Assembly (NCBI RefSeq): GCF_024294805.1
Contig: NZ_JANCLU010000023.1
Span: 1-64,000 of the forward strand
Reading direction: 5' to 3'
Length of the DNA: 64,000 bases
Source of the DNA: Alsobacter ponti
GTDB taxonomy: Bacteria > Pseudomonadota > Alphaproteobacteria > Rhizobiales > Beijerinckiaceae
Positions within the stretch are counted from its first letter, which is position 1. Each line of letters starts with the position of its first letter. A program made the position numbers and the translations under genes. Under the pieces are notes generated by a model. The model saw only the letters and a list, made by a program, of their open reading frames with translations, did not search any database and was not told the DNA's origin. This document shows, piece by piece, positions 36,926-45,724 of the stretch.

Positions 36926-38707
36926 TCAATCCAGGCGCACCACGACCGGGCGCATGTGGCGGGTGTGCCGGGTCTGGTTGTGATCGAAGGCCGAGACATA
37001 GGCGTAGATCGGCGGACCCTTGACGAACTGCATGTCCATGCGGCTGCCCGTTTCGAGATCCCGGCTCATCTCGAGCGTCCACCAGCCGTCCTTCCACTTC
37101 GCCGCGCCTCGAATCTGGGCGCGGTCGCCGCTGTACTCGCCCTGGATCAGCACGCCGGGAATGACGGTCCCGACCGGGATGGCGGCGTCCGCCTCCGCCG
37201 AATAGGGGACCATTTCGTCCGCCGTCATCCACCAGCGCGATCCCTCGTCCGTGCTGTCGCGGTCGGGATCCTCGGGCACGCGGCCCATGGCGCGCCGGGT
37301 GGCGGCGAGGTCCTTGGGCAGCATCAACAGGCCGACCGGGCCGCGATAGCCGCCCGGCGGCTCGGGCTTGTAGTTGTAGACGTAGAAGGCCTTGCCGGGA
37401 TCGCTGTCATAGCCGGCCTGGTAGCGCGCCTTGCCCGCCTTCATGGGGTCGGTCGGCGGATTGGGCGGGCCGAAATACATGTCGTCGACATAGCCCAGCA
37501 TGCCGCCGCGCGAGGCCTTCCACTGCCAGACGTCCGCGACGGAATCGTCGGTGGTGTAATGGTAGCCGCGCGCGTGCAGCGGCTTCGGCAGGCCGGGCAA
37601 CGGGTTGGGCCCCATGTGGGTGGTCCCGCCATTACCGTGCTCGTCGGAGTGCGAGAACAGGATGGCGAACTTGTCCTCGTACCAGTCCGTCACGTCGGCG
37701 ATGTCCGCCTTCGTGCCCAGCAGCCGCCAGCCGTCCGCCCGCTTGACCAGCGGCAGCCGCGCCAGCGAGCGCGTGGGATCCTGCCAGCGCACGGCGAAGT
37801 GAATCTTGCGGCCATCATTGACGGCGCGCAGCTCGACCAGGGACTCGCCCGAGCCGCCCGAGTTGGCGCCCTGCTCGGTGCGCACGCGGACCGGGCGAGC
37901 GTTCGTCCAGACTGCATCGTCGAGGACGCCGTCGAGCTTCGGAGCTTCCCCGACCCGCGGCACGTGCAGGATGTCGCGCGTCGAGAAGTCCGCCACGAGT
38001 GCCACGAAACCGGTCGCCACGCCGGCGAGGAGGCCGACCACCAGCGGTTGCCGCAGCCGCGTCGCGACCGGCAAGGCCGTGGCGCGGAACAGCCGCAGCA
38101 ACTGTCCGAGGCCGCCATACATGAAGTGGCCGGCGACGTGCAGGACGATGTTGGCCAGCGTCACGTAGGCGAGCGCCGAATGGACGGTGACGACCCAGCC
38201 GCCATAGCCGAGGTAGAGCGCCACGCCGGTCGCCGTCAGCCCGGCGACGATGCCGTACATCGCCCAGTGCAGCAGCACGTTGATGGCGTTCCAACGCATG
38301 CGCGCCGGCGCGTCCATCGCCAGCGCGGCGAGTCGCGCCGGGGCGACGCGCTGGCCCAGCCGGGCCCGCACCATGTAGAGAACATAGGCGGTGCAGCCAA
38401 CGAAGAGGCCGAGGCTCGACAGAAAATGCCAGGTCCAGATCTCGCCTTGCGGCAGGATGGGCGACAGCGCCTTGGAGATGACGGCGTCCGGCGCGTCCGC
38501 CGCGATGCGCAAGCCGGTCGCCAGGCTGACGACCATGGCGATGGCGACGCCCCAATGAAGCGCGATGGTGCCGATGTCGGATCGGGGCGCGCCACCGGTC
38601 GGCGCCGCGTCCTGGGTTCCGCCGGGAATCTCGGAAACGGTCGGGGAATTGAACGCGGCTCTCGACGAAATCGGGTCGAGTTCCCGCCGATTGATCACAT
38701 GGTTCAT
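36926..38707 (-). CDS. Cytochrome b561 fused to ethylbenzene-dehydrogenase-like haem domain
   Basis: A 593-residue two-part protein. Residues about 50-250 form a b-type cytochrome with four to five membrane helices and His-containing segments (IALHWGVAIAM, WTWHFLSSLGL, VLLHWAMYG, VTVHSALAY, VLHVAGHFM). After a further helix (about 250-272) a periplasmic-type domain begins with APKLDGVLDDAVW, the pattern of the haem-b subunit of ethylbenzene and dimethylsulfide dehydrogenases, and continues with FAVRWQDPTRS. No molybdopterin catalytic subunit is nearby. The likely job is electron transfer between quinone or cytosolic reductase and a periplasmic partner. The start is at 38707 (MNHVINRREL). Confidence 0.82.
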   Translation of the reverse strand: MNHVINRRELDPISSRAAFNSPTVSEIPGGTQDAAPTGGAPRSDIGTIALHWGVAIAMVVSLATGLRIAADAPDAVISKALSPILPQGEIWTWHFLSSLGLFVGCTAYVLYMVRARLGQRVAPARLAALAMDAPARMRWNAINVLLHWAMYGIVAGLTATGVALYLGYGGWVVTVHSALAYVTLANIVLHVAGHFMYGGLGQLLRLFRATALPVATRLRQPLVVGLLAGVATGFVALVADFSTRDILHVPRVGEAPKLDGVLDDAVWTNARPVRVRTEQGANSGGSGESLVELRAVNDGRKIHFAVRWQDPTRSLARLPLVKRADGWRLLGTKADIADVTDWYEDKFAILFSHSDEHGNGGTTHMGPNPLPGLPKPLHARGYHYTTDDSVADVWQWKASRGGMLGYVDDMYFGPPNPPTDPMKAGKARYQAGYDSDPGKAFYVYNYKPEPPGGYRGPVGLLMLPKDLAATRRAMGRVPEDPDRDSTDEGSRWWMTADEMVPYSAEADAAIPVGTVIPGVLIQGEYSGDRAQIRGAAKWKDGWWTLEMSRDLETGSRMDMQFVKGPPIYAYVSAFDHNQTRHTRHMRPVVVRLD

Positions 38708-39075
38708 CACTGGCCCCGCCAAGCCATTCGAGCTTGTCGCACATCCCCATTGGCCTCGGGGTCTCGTCGTGCGGCGTCTCAAATTCGATGGAAAGATTAT
38801 ACCAAAATTTTACCTTTCCCAGCCGTTGTGCAGACCAGGCTTGCATCATGGTTAACGCTCAACCAGCAGTCGAGCAAGTCAAGTGACGGAATCGGTCGCG
38901 CCGCGTACGTTTTCAACGCTGCCCGGGATCAGCCGGCAAGCGGTTTTTCCTTGTGTCCCGGCGTGGAACCCGTGAAACGCTCCGTTTTATCGGGACCCAG
39001 GGTGACCAATGCCCTCGCCGCGGGATCCCGGCGCCTTTGCACCCGGCCGCCATTGAACGGCGGTCGCCTCAACGG
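38708..39075. promoter_or_regulatory. Divergent intergenic region with AT-rich promoter patch
   Basis: A 368-bp spacer between the cytochrome b561 fusion and the CAP-domain gene, with no supported gene. A distinctly AT-rich island at about 38790-38815 contains a perfect leftward TATAAT (38796-38801), about 90 bp before the cytochrome gene; no good -35 stands at 17 bp. The right half is ordinary GC-rich sequence and must hold the CAP-gene promoter. Confidence 0.45.
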
Positions 39076-39663
39076 ATGATGGCGATGCGTGTTTCCGGCT
39101 TCCTCGCGCTGCTGCTTCTCGGCCCCGGCCTCGTCATTCCGGCCATGGCGGAGCAGCCGAGCGCCCGGCCCGCCGCCGCGAAAGCCGTTACGGCGAAGTC
39201 GACGTCGCTGAGCGACGCCTCGGCCACGGCGATCAGCGTCTTCCGGCGGGCGAACGGCCTGGGCCCGGTGAAGAGCGATCCGCAGCTCGCGGCGGCTGCC
39301 CGGACGCAGGCCCAGGCGATGGCCGCGGCCGGCGTCATGTCCCACGACGTCGGCGGGGGGTTTTCGAGCCGCATCCGGCAGGCGGGCATCAGGGCGGGCG
39401 TCGCGTCCGAGAACGTGGCGATGGGGCAGGCTTCGCTGGGCGAAGTGATGGAGTCGTGGAAGGCGTCGCCCGGCCACCGCGCCAACCTGCTCAGCCGGAG
39501 CGCCACGCGCATCGGTCTCGCACGCGTCGACGGGGCCGGCGGTCGGCCGTTCTGGGCGCTGATCCTGGCCAGCCCGGAGCCTCTTCCCGGCCGGCCGCCG
39601 CAAGGCGAGCATCAGTGGGGCGATCCGCCGCCGTGGATCGGCCTGTTCGGCGGCAAGCCCTAG
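39076..39663 (+). CDS. Secreted CAP (SCP/PR1-like) domain protein
   Basis: A 195-residue protein with a signal peptide (MRVSGFLALLLLGPGLVIPAMA region). A CAP domain follows: FRRANGLGPVKSDPQLAAAARTQAQAMA, MSHDVGG with a conserved His, SENVAMGQ, and MESWKASPGHRANLLS with the second conserved His. Bacterial CAP proteins are extracytoplasmic and mostly uncharacterised; some bind lipids or cell-wall material. The first of three close ATGs (39076) is taken; 39079 and 39085 are alternatives. A Pro-rich tail ends the protein. Confidence 0.85.
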   Translation: MMAMRVSGFLALLLLGPGLVIPAMAEQPSARPAAAKAVTAKSTSLSDASATAISVFRRANGLGPVKSDPQLAAAARTQAQAMAAAGVMSHDVGGGFSSRIRQAGIRAGVASENVAMGQASLGEVMESWKASPGHRANLLSRSATRIGLARVDGAGGRPFWALILASPEPLPGRPPQGEHQWGDPPPWIGLFGGKP

Positions 39664-39672
39664 CGGCCGATT

Positions 39673-40128
39673 TCAGAGCACGCGCACCATCACCGCGCCG
39701 GCCAGCACCATCAGGGCGCCGGCGAGGCGACCGGGCGAGGCCTCGCGCACCGCGAGCCCAAGCAGCCCGAACTGGTCCATCGCCAGCGCCGCCGCCAGCT
39801 GGCCGGCGATGGCGAAGGCGAACAGGGTCGCCGCGCCCAGGCGTGGCACCAGCACGATGTTGCCGAGCACGTAGGTTGCGCCCAGGACGCCGCCGGCAAG
39901 CAGGATCCAGAGCGGGGTGCGCGCGGCATTCTCCAGCAACGGCGCATCGCGGGCGACCGCGAGCGTCACCAGCGCCATCGCCACCGCCCCGGTGGCGAAG
40001 GAGACGGCGGTGGCGGCGAGCGGACTTCCCAGCGCGCGGGCGAGCTGGGCATTGATGGCCGCCTGCGCCGGCAGCGCCATGGCGAGGCACAGCGCGACGA
40101 GCGGCAAAAGCAGGGTCATGGGGGACAT
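39673..40128 (-). CDS. DMT-family small transporter, DUF606/YdcZ type
   Basis: A 151-residue inner-membrane protein with five hydrophobic helices, matching the DUF606 (YdcZ) branch of the drug/metabolite transporters, which are half the length of EamA permeases and work as dimers. Typical segments are LPAQAAINAQLARALGSPLAA at the N-terminus and GGVLGATYVLGNIVLVPRLGAA in the middle. Substrate unknown. The start is at 40128 (MSPMTLL); a second ATG three codons later is possible. It lies downstream of, and on the same strand as, the pyrimidine operon, but a terminator separates them. Confidence 0.75.
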   Translation of the reverse strand: MSPMTLLLPLVALCLAMALPAQAAINAQLARALGSPLAATAVSFATGAVAMALVTLAVARDAPLLENAARTPLWILLAGGVLGATYVLGNIVLVPRLGAATLFAFAIAGQLAAALAMDQFGLLGLAVREASPGRLAGALMVLAGAVMVRVL

Positions 40129-40182
40129 CGCGGGGTCCTGGCGCGGGAGCGGGAAGCGTCGCCGTCGTTGCGGCGTCGAAGC

Positions 40183-40209
40183 AAAACGCGGCCGGAAGGC
40201 CGGCCGCGT
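40183..40209 (-). terminator. Terminator of the pyrimidine-degradation operon
   Basis: Read leftward, a 9-bp stem (ACGCGGCCG and complement; a shorter nested hairpin is also possible) is followed by TTTTGC, 60 bp after the stop of the last operon gene. Confidence 0.6.
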
Positions 40210-40269
40210 CTCGCGGGTCGGGCGGGGGACGCGCCAGGCGCGCATCCCAACCCGGGAAAGGCCCGACGC

Positions 40270-41265
40270 TTATTTCAGCGTCTTGGCCTTGTCGGTCACG
40301 GCGGCGGTCCAGGCGCCCGTCGGAGCCTTGGAGATCACCGGGTCGGAACCGCCGGAGAGCAGCGTCTGCACGGTGCGCTCATAGTCCTTGGTGTCGAGCG
40401 TCCCGTCCGTGCCGGCGGTCAGCTTGTTGATCTCGTCCATCATGCGGGTCTGGTGCTTCTCGGTCTGGGCGCCGGTCGCGTCGTTGTCGAGCACGATCTT
40501 GGCGGCCTCCTTCGGGTTGGAGCGGGCCCACTCCCAGCCCTTCATGGAGGCCTTGACGAAGCGCGCCATCGTGTCGACGAACGCGGGATCCTTCAGCTTT
40601 GCTTCCAGCGCGTAGAGGCCGTCTTCCATGGTGGCGACGCCCTGGTCCTCGTACTTGAAGACCACCAGATTCTCCGGCTTGATCCCGGCGTCGATGACCT
40701 GCCAGTACTCGTTGTAGGTCATCGTCGAGATGCAATCGGCCTGCTTCTGGATCAGCGGGTCGACGTTGAAGCCCTGCTTGAGCACCTTCACGCCATCGGC
40801 GGAGCCGTCGGTCTTCAGCTTCAGCTTCGACATCCAGGACAGGAACGGATACTCGTTGCCGTAGAACCAGACGCCGAGCGTGCGGCCCTTGAGGTCGGCC
40901 GGCGTCTTGATCCCGGTCTCTGCGCGGCAGGTCAGCATCATGCCGGAGCGCTTGAACGGCTGGGCGATGTTGACCAGCGGCACGCCCTTTTCGCGGGCGG
41001 CCAGGGCGGCGGGCATCCACTCGACGATGACGTCGGCGCCGCCGCCGGCGATCACCTGCGGAGGCGCGAGGTCCGGTCCGCCGGGCTTGATGGCCACGTC
41101 GAGATTCGCTTCCTTGTAGAAGCCCTTGTCCTTGGCGACGTAGTAGCCCGCGAACTGGGCTTGCGTGACCCATTTCAGCTGCAGGGTCACCTTGTCCGCC
41201 GCGTGCGCCGCGCCGGCGGCCAGCAACGCCGCCAGCGTCATCGTCGTGATTGCCGTCGTCCTCAT
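40270..41265 (-). CDS. THI5/NMT1-type ABC substrate-binding protein, probable pyrimidine ligand
   Basis: A periplasmic binding protein of 331 residues with a signal peptide (MRTTAITTMTLAALLAAGAAHA). The mature protein starts KVTLQLKWVTQAQFAGYYVA, the classical THI5/NMT1 motif of proteins that bind hydroxymethylpyrimidine-like compounds, and contains PGGPDLAPPQVIAGGGADV. Being last in an operon with dihydropyrimidinase and beta-ureidopropionase suggests a pyrimidine or ureido compound as ligand. Last-gene position is unusual for a binding protein, which normally leads the transporter genes. Ligand identity is inference. Confidence 0.88.
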   Translation of the reverse strand: MRTTAITTMTLAALLAAGAAHAADKVTLQLKWVTQAQFAGYYVAKDKGFYKEANLDVAIKPGGPDLAPPQVIAGGGADVIVEWMPAALAAREKGVPLVNIAQPFKRSGMMLTCRAETGIKTPADLKGRTLGVWFYGNEYPFLSWMSKLKLKTDGSADGVKVLKQGFNVDPLIQKQADCISTMTYNEYWQVIDAGIKPENLVVFKYEDQGVATMEDGLYALEAKLKDPAFVDTMARFVKASMKGWEWARSNPKEAAKIVLDNDATGAQTEKHQTRMMDEINKLTAGTDGTLDTKDYERTVQTLLSGGSDPVISKAPTGAWTAAVTDKAKTLK

Positions 41266-41293
41266 CGTGTGTCCCTCCACGCTCTTGAGAAAG

Positions 41294-42421
41294 TCAGGTC
41301 GTCCGCTGCCGATAGCTCGCGTGCCAGAAGGTCACGCGGCGTTCGACGAGCGTCAGGAAGCCGTAGAACAACGATCCCGTGAGGGCGGAGACGAGGATCG
41401 TCGCCCACACCATGTCGATGTTCATGCGGCCCACTTCGGTGTTGATGCGGAACCCCATGCCCACGATCGGGGTGCCGAAGAATTCGGCGACGATCGCCCC
41501 GATCAGCGCCAGCGTGGAATTGATCTTCAGCCCGTTGAAGATGAAGGGCAAGGCGGAGGGCAGGCGCAGCGCCGCCAGCGTCTGGCCGTAGCTCGCGGCG
41601 TAGGTCTTCATCAGGTCGCGCTCCATGCGCCCGGCGGAGGCAAGGCCCGCCACCGTGTTCACGAGCTGCGGGAAAAAGGTCATGATGACGACGATGGCGG
41701 CCTTCGATTGCCAGTCGAAGCCGAACCACATCACCATGATCGGAGCCATGCCGACGATGGGCAGCGCGGAGACGAGGTTGCCGAGCGGCAGCAGCCCGCG
41801 CTGGAGGAAGGGCACGCGGTCGATCAGGATGGCGACGAGGATGCCGCTGCCGCAGCCCAGCGCGTAGCCCACGCTGACTCCCTGAAAAGTCTGCGCGAAA
41901 TCGGCCGACAGGGTCGGCAGCGACGAGCCGAAGCGCGCCGCGATGGCCGAAGGCGCGGGCAGGATCACCTTCATCATCGACGAGCCGAAGCCGCGGACGA
42001 CGCCCTCCCACAGCAGCAGCACAGTGAGGCCGAAGACCACCGGCGCGACGAGGTTGGCGGCGGATGCGAGGCGCGGGTCGCGCGGCCGCGCCGCCGTGGC
42101 AGCGTCGACGACGTGCCAGGCCGACAACCAGACGGCGACCAGGGCCAGCGCGAAGCCCGGACCGGCCGTGTTCTCGAGTCCGCCGCTCAGCATGCGAACC
42201 ACCGCGACGCCGGCCAGGGCCGCCAGCGCGGCGACCGCCGCCGTGCCGGCCGGCCGCGCGCCGACGCCCGGCGCGAACCCCGCCCAAAGGCACGCCGCGG
42301 CCAGTCCACCGAGGCACAGGCGGGCGAAGCCGAGCCCCTCCGCGTCGGCCCCGAACGGCGCGGCCAGCGCGGCGAGCGAGGCAAGCGCGCCGCCGAGCGG
42401 CAGGAGGGCGGCGCGCCTCAT
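41294..42421 (-). CDS. ABC transporter permease (TauC/SsuC family), N-terminally extended
   Basis: A permease of 375 residues. The C-terminal 250 residues have the normal five- to six-helix SsuC-like core with the EAA loop (KTYAASYGQTLAALRLPSALP). The N-terminal 120 residues add several more hydrophobic segments (LLPLGGALASLAALAAP and others), so it has about three extra helices. Its ATG overlaps the stop of the other permease gene (ATGA). It works with the second permease and the ATPase of this operon. Confidence 0.88.
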   Translation of the reverse strand: MRRAALLPLGGALASLAALAAPFGADAEGLGFARLCLGGLAAACLWAGFAPGVGARPAGTAAVAALAALAGVAVVRMLSGGLENTAGPGFALALVAVWLSAWHVVDAATAARPRDPRLASAANLVAPVVFGLTVLLLWEGVVRGFGSSMMKVILPAPSAIAARFGSSLPTLSADFAQTFQGVSVGYALGCGSGILVAILIDRVPFLQRGLLPLGNLVSALPIVGMAPIMVMWFGFDWQSKAAIVVIMTFFPQLVNTVAGLASAGRMERDLMKTYAASYGQTLAALRLPSALPFIFNGLKINSTLALIGAIVAEFFGTPIVGMGFRINTEVGRMNIDMVWATILVSALTGSLFYGFLTLVERRVTFWHASYRQRTT

Positions 42422-43356
42422 CGTGTGTACCCCATGCGGCGCAGCACGATGCGATCCGCGAACGCCACGACGGCGATCAGCAGGCAGGCGCAAAGGGCCG
42501 CGGCGAACAGGGCGGCCCAGATCTGGACGGTCTGGCCGTAATAGGACCCTGCGAGCAGGCGCGCCCCGAAGCCGCCATCGGCCGATTGCGTCAGCTCCGC
42601 GACCACCGTGCCGACCAGCGCCGCCGCGACGCCGACCTTGAGGCTCGCGAACAGGAAAGGCACCGAGGAGGGCACCCGGAGAGCCAGAAACGTCTGGAGG
42701 CGGGAGGCGGAATAGGTCCGCATCAGGTCGAGTTGCAGCGGGTCGGGGGAGCGCAGGCCCTTCACCATGCCCACGGTGACCGGGAAGAACGAGAGATAGG
42801 CGGCGATGGCCGCCTTGGGCACGACGCCGGTCACGTCGAGCTGGTTGAGGATGATGACGATCATCGGCGCGAGCGCGACGATCGGGATGGTCTGCGACGC
42901 CACGATCCACGGCATCAGCGAGCGTTCCAGGCTGCGCACGTGGACGATCAGCACCGCGAGCAGGATTCCCAGCACCGAGCCGAACAGGAAGCCGAGCACC
43001 GTGGCCGAGAGCGTGATGCCGGCGTGGTAGACCAGGCTGCGCTTGGAGGTCGGCGCGGTGTCCACGACCGTCTTCCACAATTCCTCGGCGACCTGGTGGG
43101 GAGCGGGCAGCCTCGGCCGCTCCTGCGCCAGGGTGCCGGCGACGAGCTCGGCCGTCGTCCACGTCTTCTGCCCGGCGTTCTCGAAGGCGGAGCGCTGCAG
43201 GTCGGCGTTCATGGCGACGGCGCCCACGTACCACAGCGCCACGATGAGGAGGCTGACGACGACAACCGGCAGCGCGTGCCCTTCCCACAGCCCGGCCCAC
43301 ACCCCCGGGCGCGGCGGCGCGGCGGCGCGGGGCAGGCTCGCGGCCTCAGTCGACAT
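42418..43356 (-). CDS. ABC transporter permease (TauC/SsuC family)
   Basis: A 312-residue inner-membrane permease with six predicted helices, the first at about 28-48, then a periplasmic stretch of about 65 residues before the core. The EAA loop is in LMRTYSASRLQTFLALRVPSSVP. It overlaps the upstream ATPase gene by 11 bp and the downstream permease gene by 4 bp, so the three are translationally coupled. The importer has two different permeases, as do some hydroxymethylpyrimidine transporters. Confidence 0.9.
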   Translation of the reverse strand: MSTEAASLPRAAAPPRPGVWAGLWEGHALPVVVVSLLIVALWYVGAVAMNADLQRSAFENAGQKTWTTAELVAGTLAQERPRLPAPHQVAEELWKTVVDTAPTSKRSLVYHAGITLSATVLGFLFGSVLGILLAVLIVHVRSLERSLMPWIVASQTIPIVALAPMIVIILNQLDVTGVVPKAAIAAYLSFFPVTVGMVKGLRSPDPLQLDLMRTYSASRLQTFLALRVPSSVPFLFASLKVGVAAALVGTVVAELTQSADGGFGARLLAGSYYGQTVQIWAALFAAALCACLLIAVVAFADRIVLRRMGYTR

Positions 43357-44167
43357 AGGAATGCCCCTCGCGCAGGCCGTGGCGCACGCGGTTGGCGATG
43401 TCGATGAAGCCCTGCGTCTCGCGGATCTCGAGCGTGCGGTCGCGCGGGAAGTCGCACGGGATGATGTCGTGGATGCGTCCCGGCCGGGGCGACATCACCA
43501 CGATGCGCGTCGACAGGAACACCGCCTCGGGGATGGAGTGAGTGACGAACACGACCGTCTTTCCCGTCACGTCCCACAGGCGCAGCAGCTGCTCGTTGAG
43601 CTTGTCGCGCACGATCTCGTCGAGCGCGCCGAACGGCTCGTCCATCAGCAGCAGGTCCGGGTCGAACGACAGGGCGCGCGCGATCGAGGCGCGCTGCTGC
43701 ATGCCGCCGGAGAGTTGCCAGGGAAATTTGCGCTCGAACCCCTTGAGGTTGACGAGATCGAGGTTGCGCCCCACGCGCTCCTCGCGCTCCGCCTTCGAGA
43801 AGCCCATGATTTCGAGCGGCAGCGCCACGTTCCGGGCGATGGTCCGCCACGGGTACAGCGCCGGGGCCTGGAACACGTAGCCGTAGCTGCGCTTCAGCCG
43901 GGCGTCGTGGGGGCTGACGCCGTTGACGGTGATCTCGCCGCCGGTCGCCGTCTCCAGATCGGCGATGACGCGCAGGAGGGTCGTCTTGCCACAGCCCGAA
44001 GGGCCGATCAGCGACACGAACTCGCCGGGCCGGATGTCGAGGTCGATGTGCGAGAGCGCGTGAACCGGGCCGTCGGCCGTCTCGTAGGTGAGGGACAGGT
44101 CGCGCGCCGAGATCACCGGGGCGCGTCCCGAGGCCTCGGGACGCGCCTGCGGCGGGGTGGTCGTCAT
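43346..44167 (-). CDS. ABC transporter ATP-binding protein (SsuB/TauB family)
   Basis: ATPase of 273 residues with Walker A GPSGCGKTT, Q-loop YVFQAPALYPW, signature LSGGMQQRAS, Walker B LLMDEPFGALD and H-loop THSIPEA. It energises the pyrimidine-type importer encoded just downstream. I prefer the ATG at 44167, which has GGAAG five bases before it. A GTG at 44191 with a GAGG site would give 8 more residues and cannot be excluded. The gene lies 55 bp after hydA. Confidence 0.92.
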   Translation of the reverse strand: MTTTPPQARPEASGRAPVISARDLSLTYETADGPVHALSHIDLDIRPGEFVSLIGPSGCGKTTLLRVIADLETATGGEITVNGVSPHDARLKRSYGYVFQAPALYPWRTIARNVALPLEIMGFSKAEREERVGRNLDLVNLKGFERKFPWQLSGGMQQRASIARALSFDPDLLLMDEPFGALDEIVRDKLNEQLLRLWDVTGKTVVFVTHSIPEAVFLSTRIVVMSPRPGRIHDIIPCDFPRDRTLEIRETQGFIDIANRVRHGLREGHSYVD

Positions 44168-44222
44168 GCGCGCTTCCACAAGTTCCGGCACGTTCGCCTC
44201 GCGGGGCTTCGGTTTGAGGTCG

Positions 44223-45650
44223 TCAGCGCGCGACCGGCTTGTCGGCGGTCAGCGCCTTCCAGGTGCGAAGCGCCTGCGATTCCGCCGAGAACGGAACGCG
44301 CGGCACGAAGCGGCCGCGGCCGCGCTGGGCGGTGATCCGGCCGTCCTGCCAGACCACTTCGCCGCGCGACAGCGTGTAGCGGGCGAGACCCTTGACGGTC
44401 ATGCCCTCGAACACGTTGTAGTCGATCGCCGACTGCTGGGTCGCGGCGCTGATCGTCTTCGACGCCTTGGGGTCCCAGACCACGATGTCGGCTTCGGCCC
44501 CCGGCGCGATCGCTCCCTTGCGCGGATAGAGGTTGAGGATGCGGGCGATGTTGGTGGAGGTCGCGGCCACGAACTCATTGACCGTCAGCCGCCCGGTCTC
44601 GACGCCGTGCGTCCACAGCACGGAGAGCCGATCCTCGAGTCCGCCGGTGCCGTTCGGGATCTTGGTGAAGTCGCCGCGTCCGAAGCGCTTCTGCTCTGTC
44701 GTGAAGGCGCAGTGGTCGGTCGCCACCACCTGCAGCGAGCCGGCCCGCAGCCCGTTCCAGAGGTCGTCCTGGTGCTTCTTGTTGCGGAAGGGCGGCGACA
44801 TGACGCGCCGCGCCGCGTGGTCCCAGTCGGGGTGGAAATACTCGCTCTCGTCGAGCACGAGGTGTTGGATCAGCGGCTCGCCGAAGACGCGCTGGCCGTT
44901 GGCGCGGGCCCGCGCGATGGCCTCGTGCGCCTCGATGCACGAGACGTGGACGATGTACACCGGGCAGCCCGCCTGGTCGGCGATCATAATGGCGCGGTTG
45001 GCGGCCTCGCCCTCTACGCGCGGCGGGCGGGAGAAGGCGTGGCCCTCGGGACCGGTGACGCCGTCCGCCAGCAATTGCTGCTGCATGGCGGCGACCACGT
45101 CGCCGTTCTCGGCATGGACCAGCGGCAGCGCGCCAAGCTCGGCGCAGCGCCGGAACGAGGAGAACATCTCCTCGTCATTGACCATCAGCGCGCCCTTGTA
45201 GGCCATGAAGTGCTTGAAGGTGGTGACGCCGCGCCGCACGACCTCGGCCATCTCCTCCCGGACCGTCTCGTTCCAGTAGGTGATGCACATATGATAGGCG
45301 AAGTCGGTATAGGCCTTCTCGGAGCGCCGGTCCCAATCCGCCCAGGCGTCGAGCAGCGACTGGCCGTTGCCGGGGATGCAGAAGTCGACCACCATGGTCG
45401 TGCCGCCGGAGAGCGCCGCCTTGGTGCCGCTTTCGTAATCATCGGCCGAATTCGTGCCCATGAAGGGCATGTCGAGATGGGTGTGCGGGTCGATGCCGCC
45501 CGGCATCACGAAGCAGCCCGTCGCGTCGATCTCGGTGTCGCCCGAAAGATTGTCGCCGATCGCCGCGATGTACTCGCCCTCGACCAGCACGTCGGCCTTG
45601 TAGGTGCGGTCGGCGGTCGCGATCGTGCCGTTCCTGATCACAGTCGACAT
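44223..45650 (-). CDS. hydA: Dihydropyrimidinase (D-hydantoinase family)
   Basis: Opens 5,6-dihydrouracil or dihydrothymine to the N-carbamoyl-beta-amino acid, second step of reductive pyrimidine breakdown. The 475-residue amidohydrolase has the metal motif DPHTHLD, the bridging Lys (to be carboxylated) in TTFKHFMAYKG, metal His in LVHAENGD and VHVSC, and the catalytic Asp in VATDHCAF. It follows hyuC by 74 bp. PreT-PreA for step one lie 12 kb away and appear to share the same regulator site. D-hydantoins are possible side substrates. Confidence 0.94.
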   Translation of the reverse strand: MSTVIRNGTIATADRTYKADVLVEGEYIAAIGDNLSGDTEIDATGCFVMPGGIDPHTHLDMPFMGTNSADDYESGTKAALSGGTTMVVDFCIPGNGQSLLDAWADWDRRSEKAYTDFAYHMCITYWNETVREEMAEVVRRGVTTFKHFMAYKGALMVNDEEMFSSFRRCAELGALPLVHAENGDVVAAMQQQLLADGVTGPEGHAFSRPPRVEGEAANRAIMIADQAGCPVYIVHVSCIEAHEAIARARANGQRVFGEPLIQHLVLDESEYFHPDWDHAARRVMSPPFRNKKHQDDLWNGLRAGSLQVVATDHCAFTTEQKRFGRGDFTKIPNGTGGLEDRLSVLWTHGVETGRLTVNEFVAATSTNIARILNLYPRKGAIAPGAEADIVVWDPKASKTISAATQQSAIDYNVFEGMTVKGLARYTLSRGEVVWQDGRITAQRGRGRFVPRVPFSAESQALRTWKALTADKPVAR

Positions 45651-45724
45651 GGGTCAGCCTCCTGAAGCGTCCGCCCGGCGCGTGCGCGGGGCGCCGGCGG
45701 GTACCTTGCGTGCGGCCAAGCGCG

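Noticed and set aside
38693-38711. A TTGAT...ATCA-like sequence resembling an FNR box at the start of the cytochrome fusion gene
   Set aside because: The arms are not symmetric at the right spacing and it overlaps the start codon and coding region.
36659-39079. An 806-codon plus-strand frame opposite the redox pair
   Set aside because: It covers the opposite strand of two genes with clear haem, FAD and iron-sulfur motifs and has no motif of its own.
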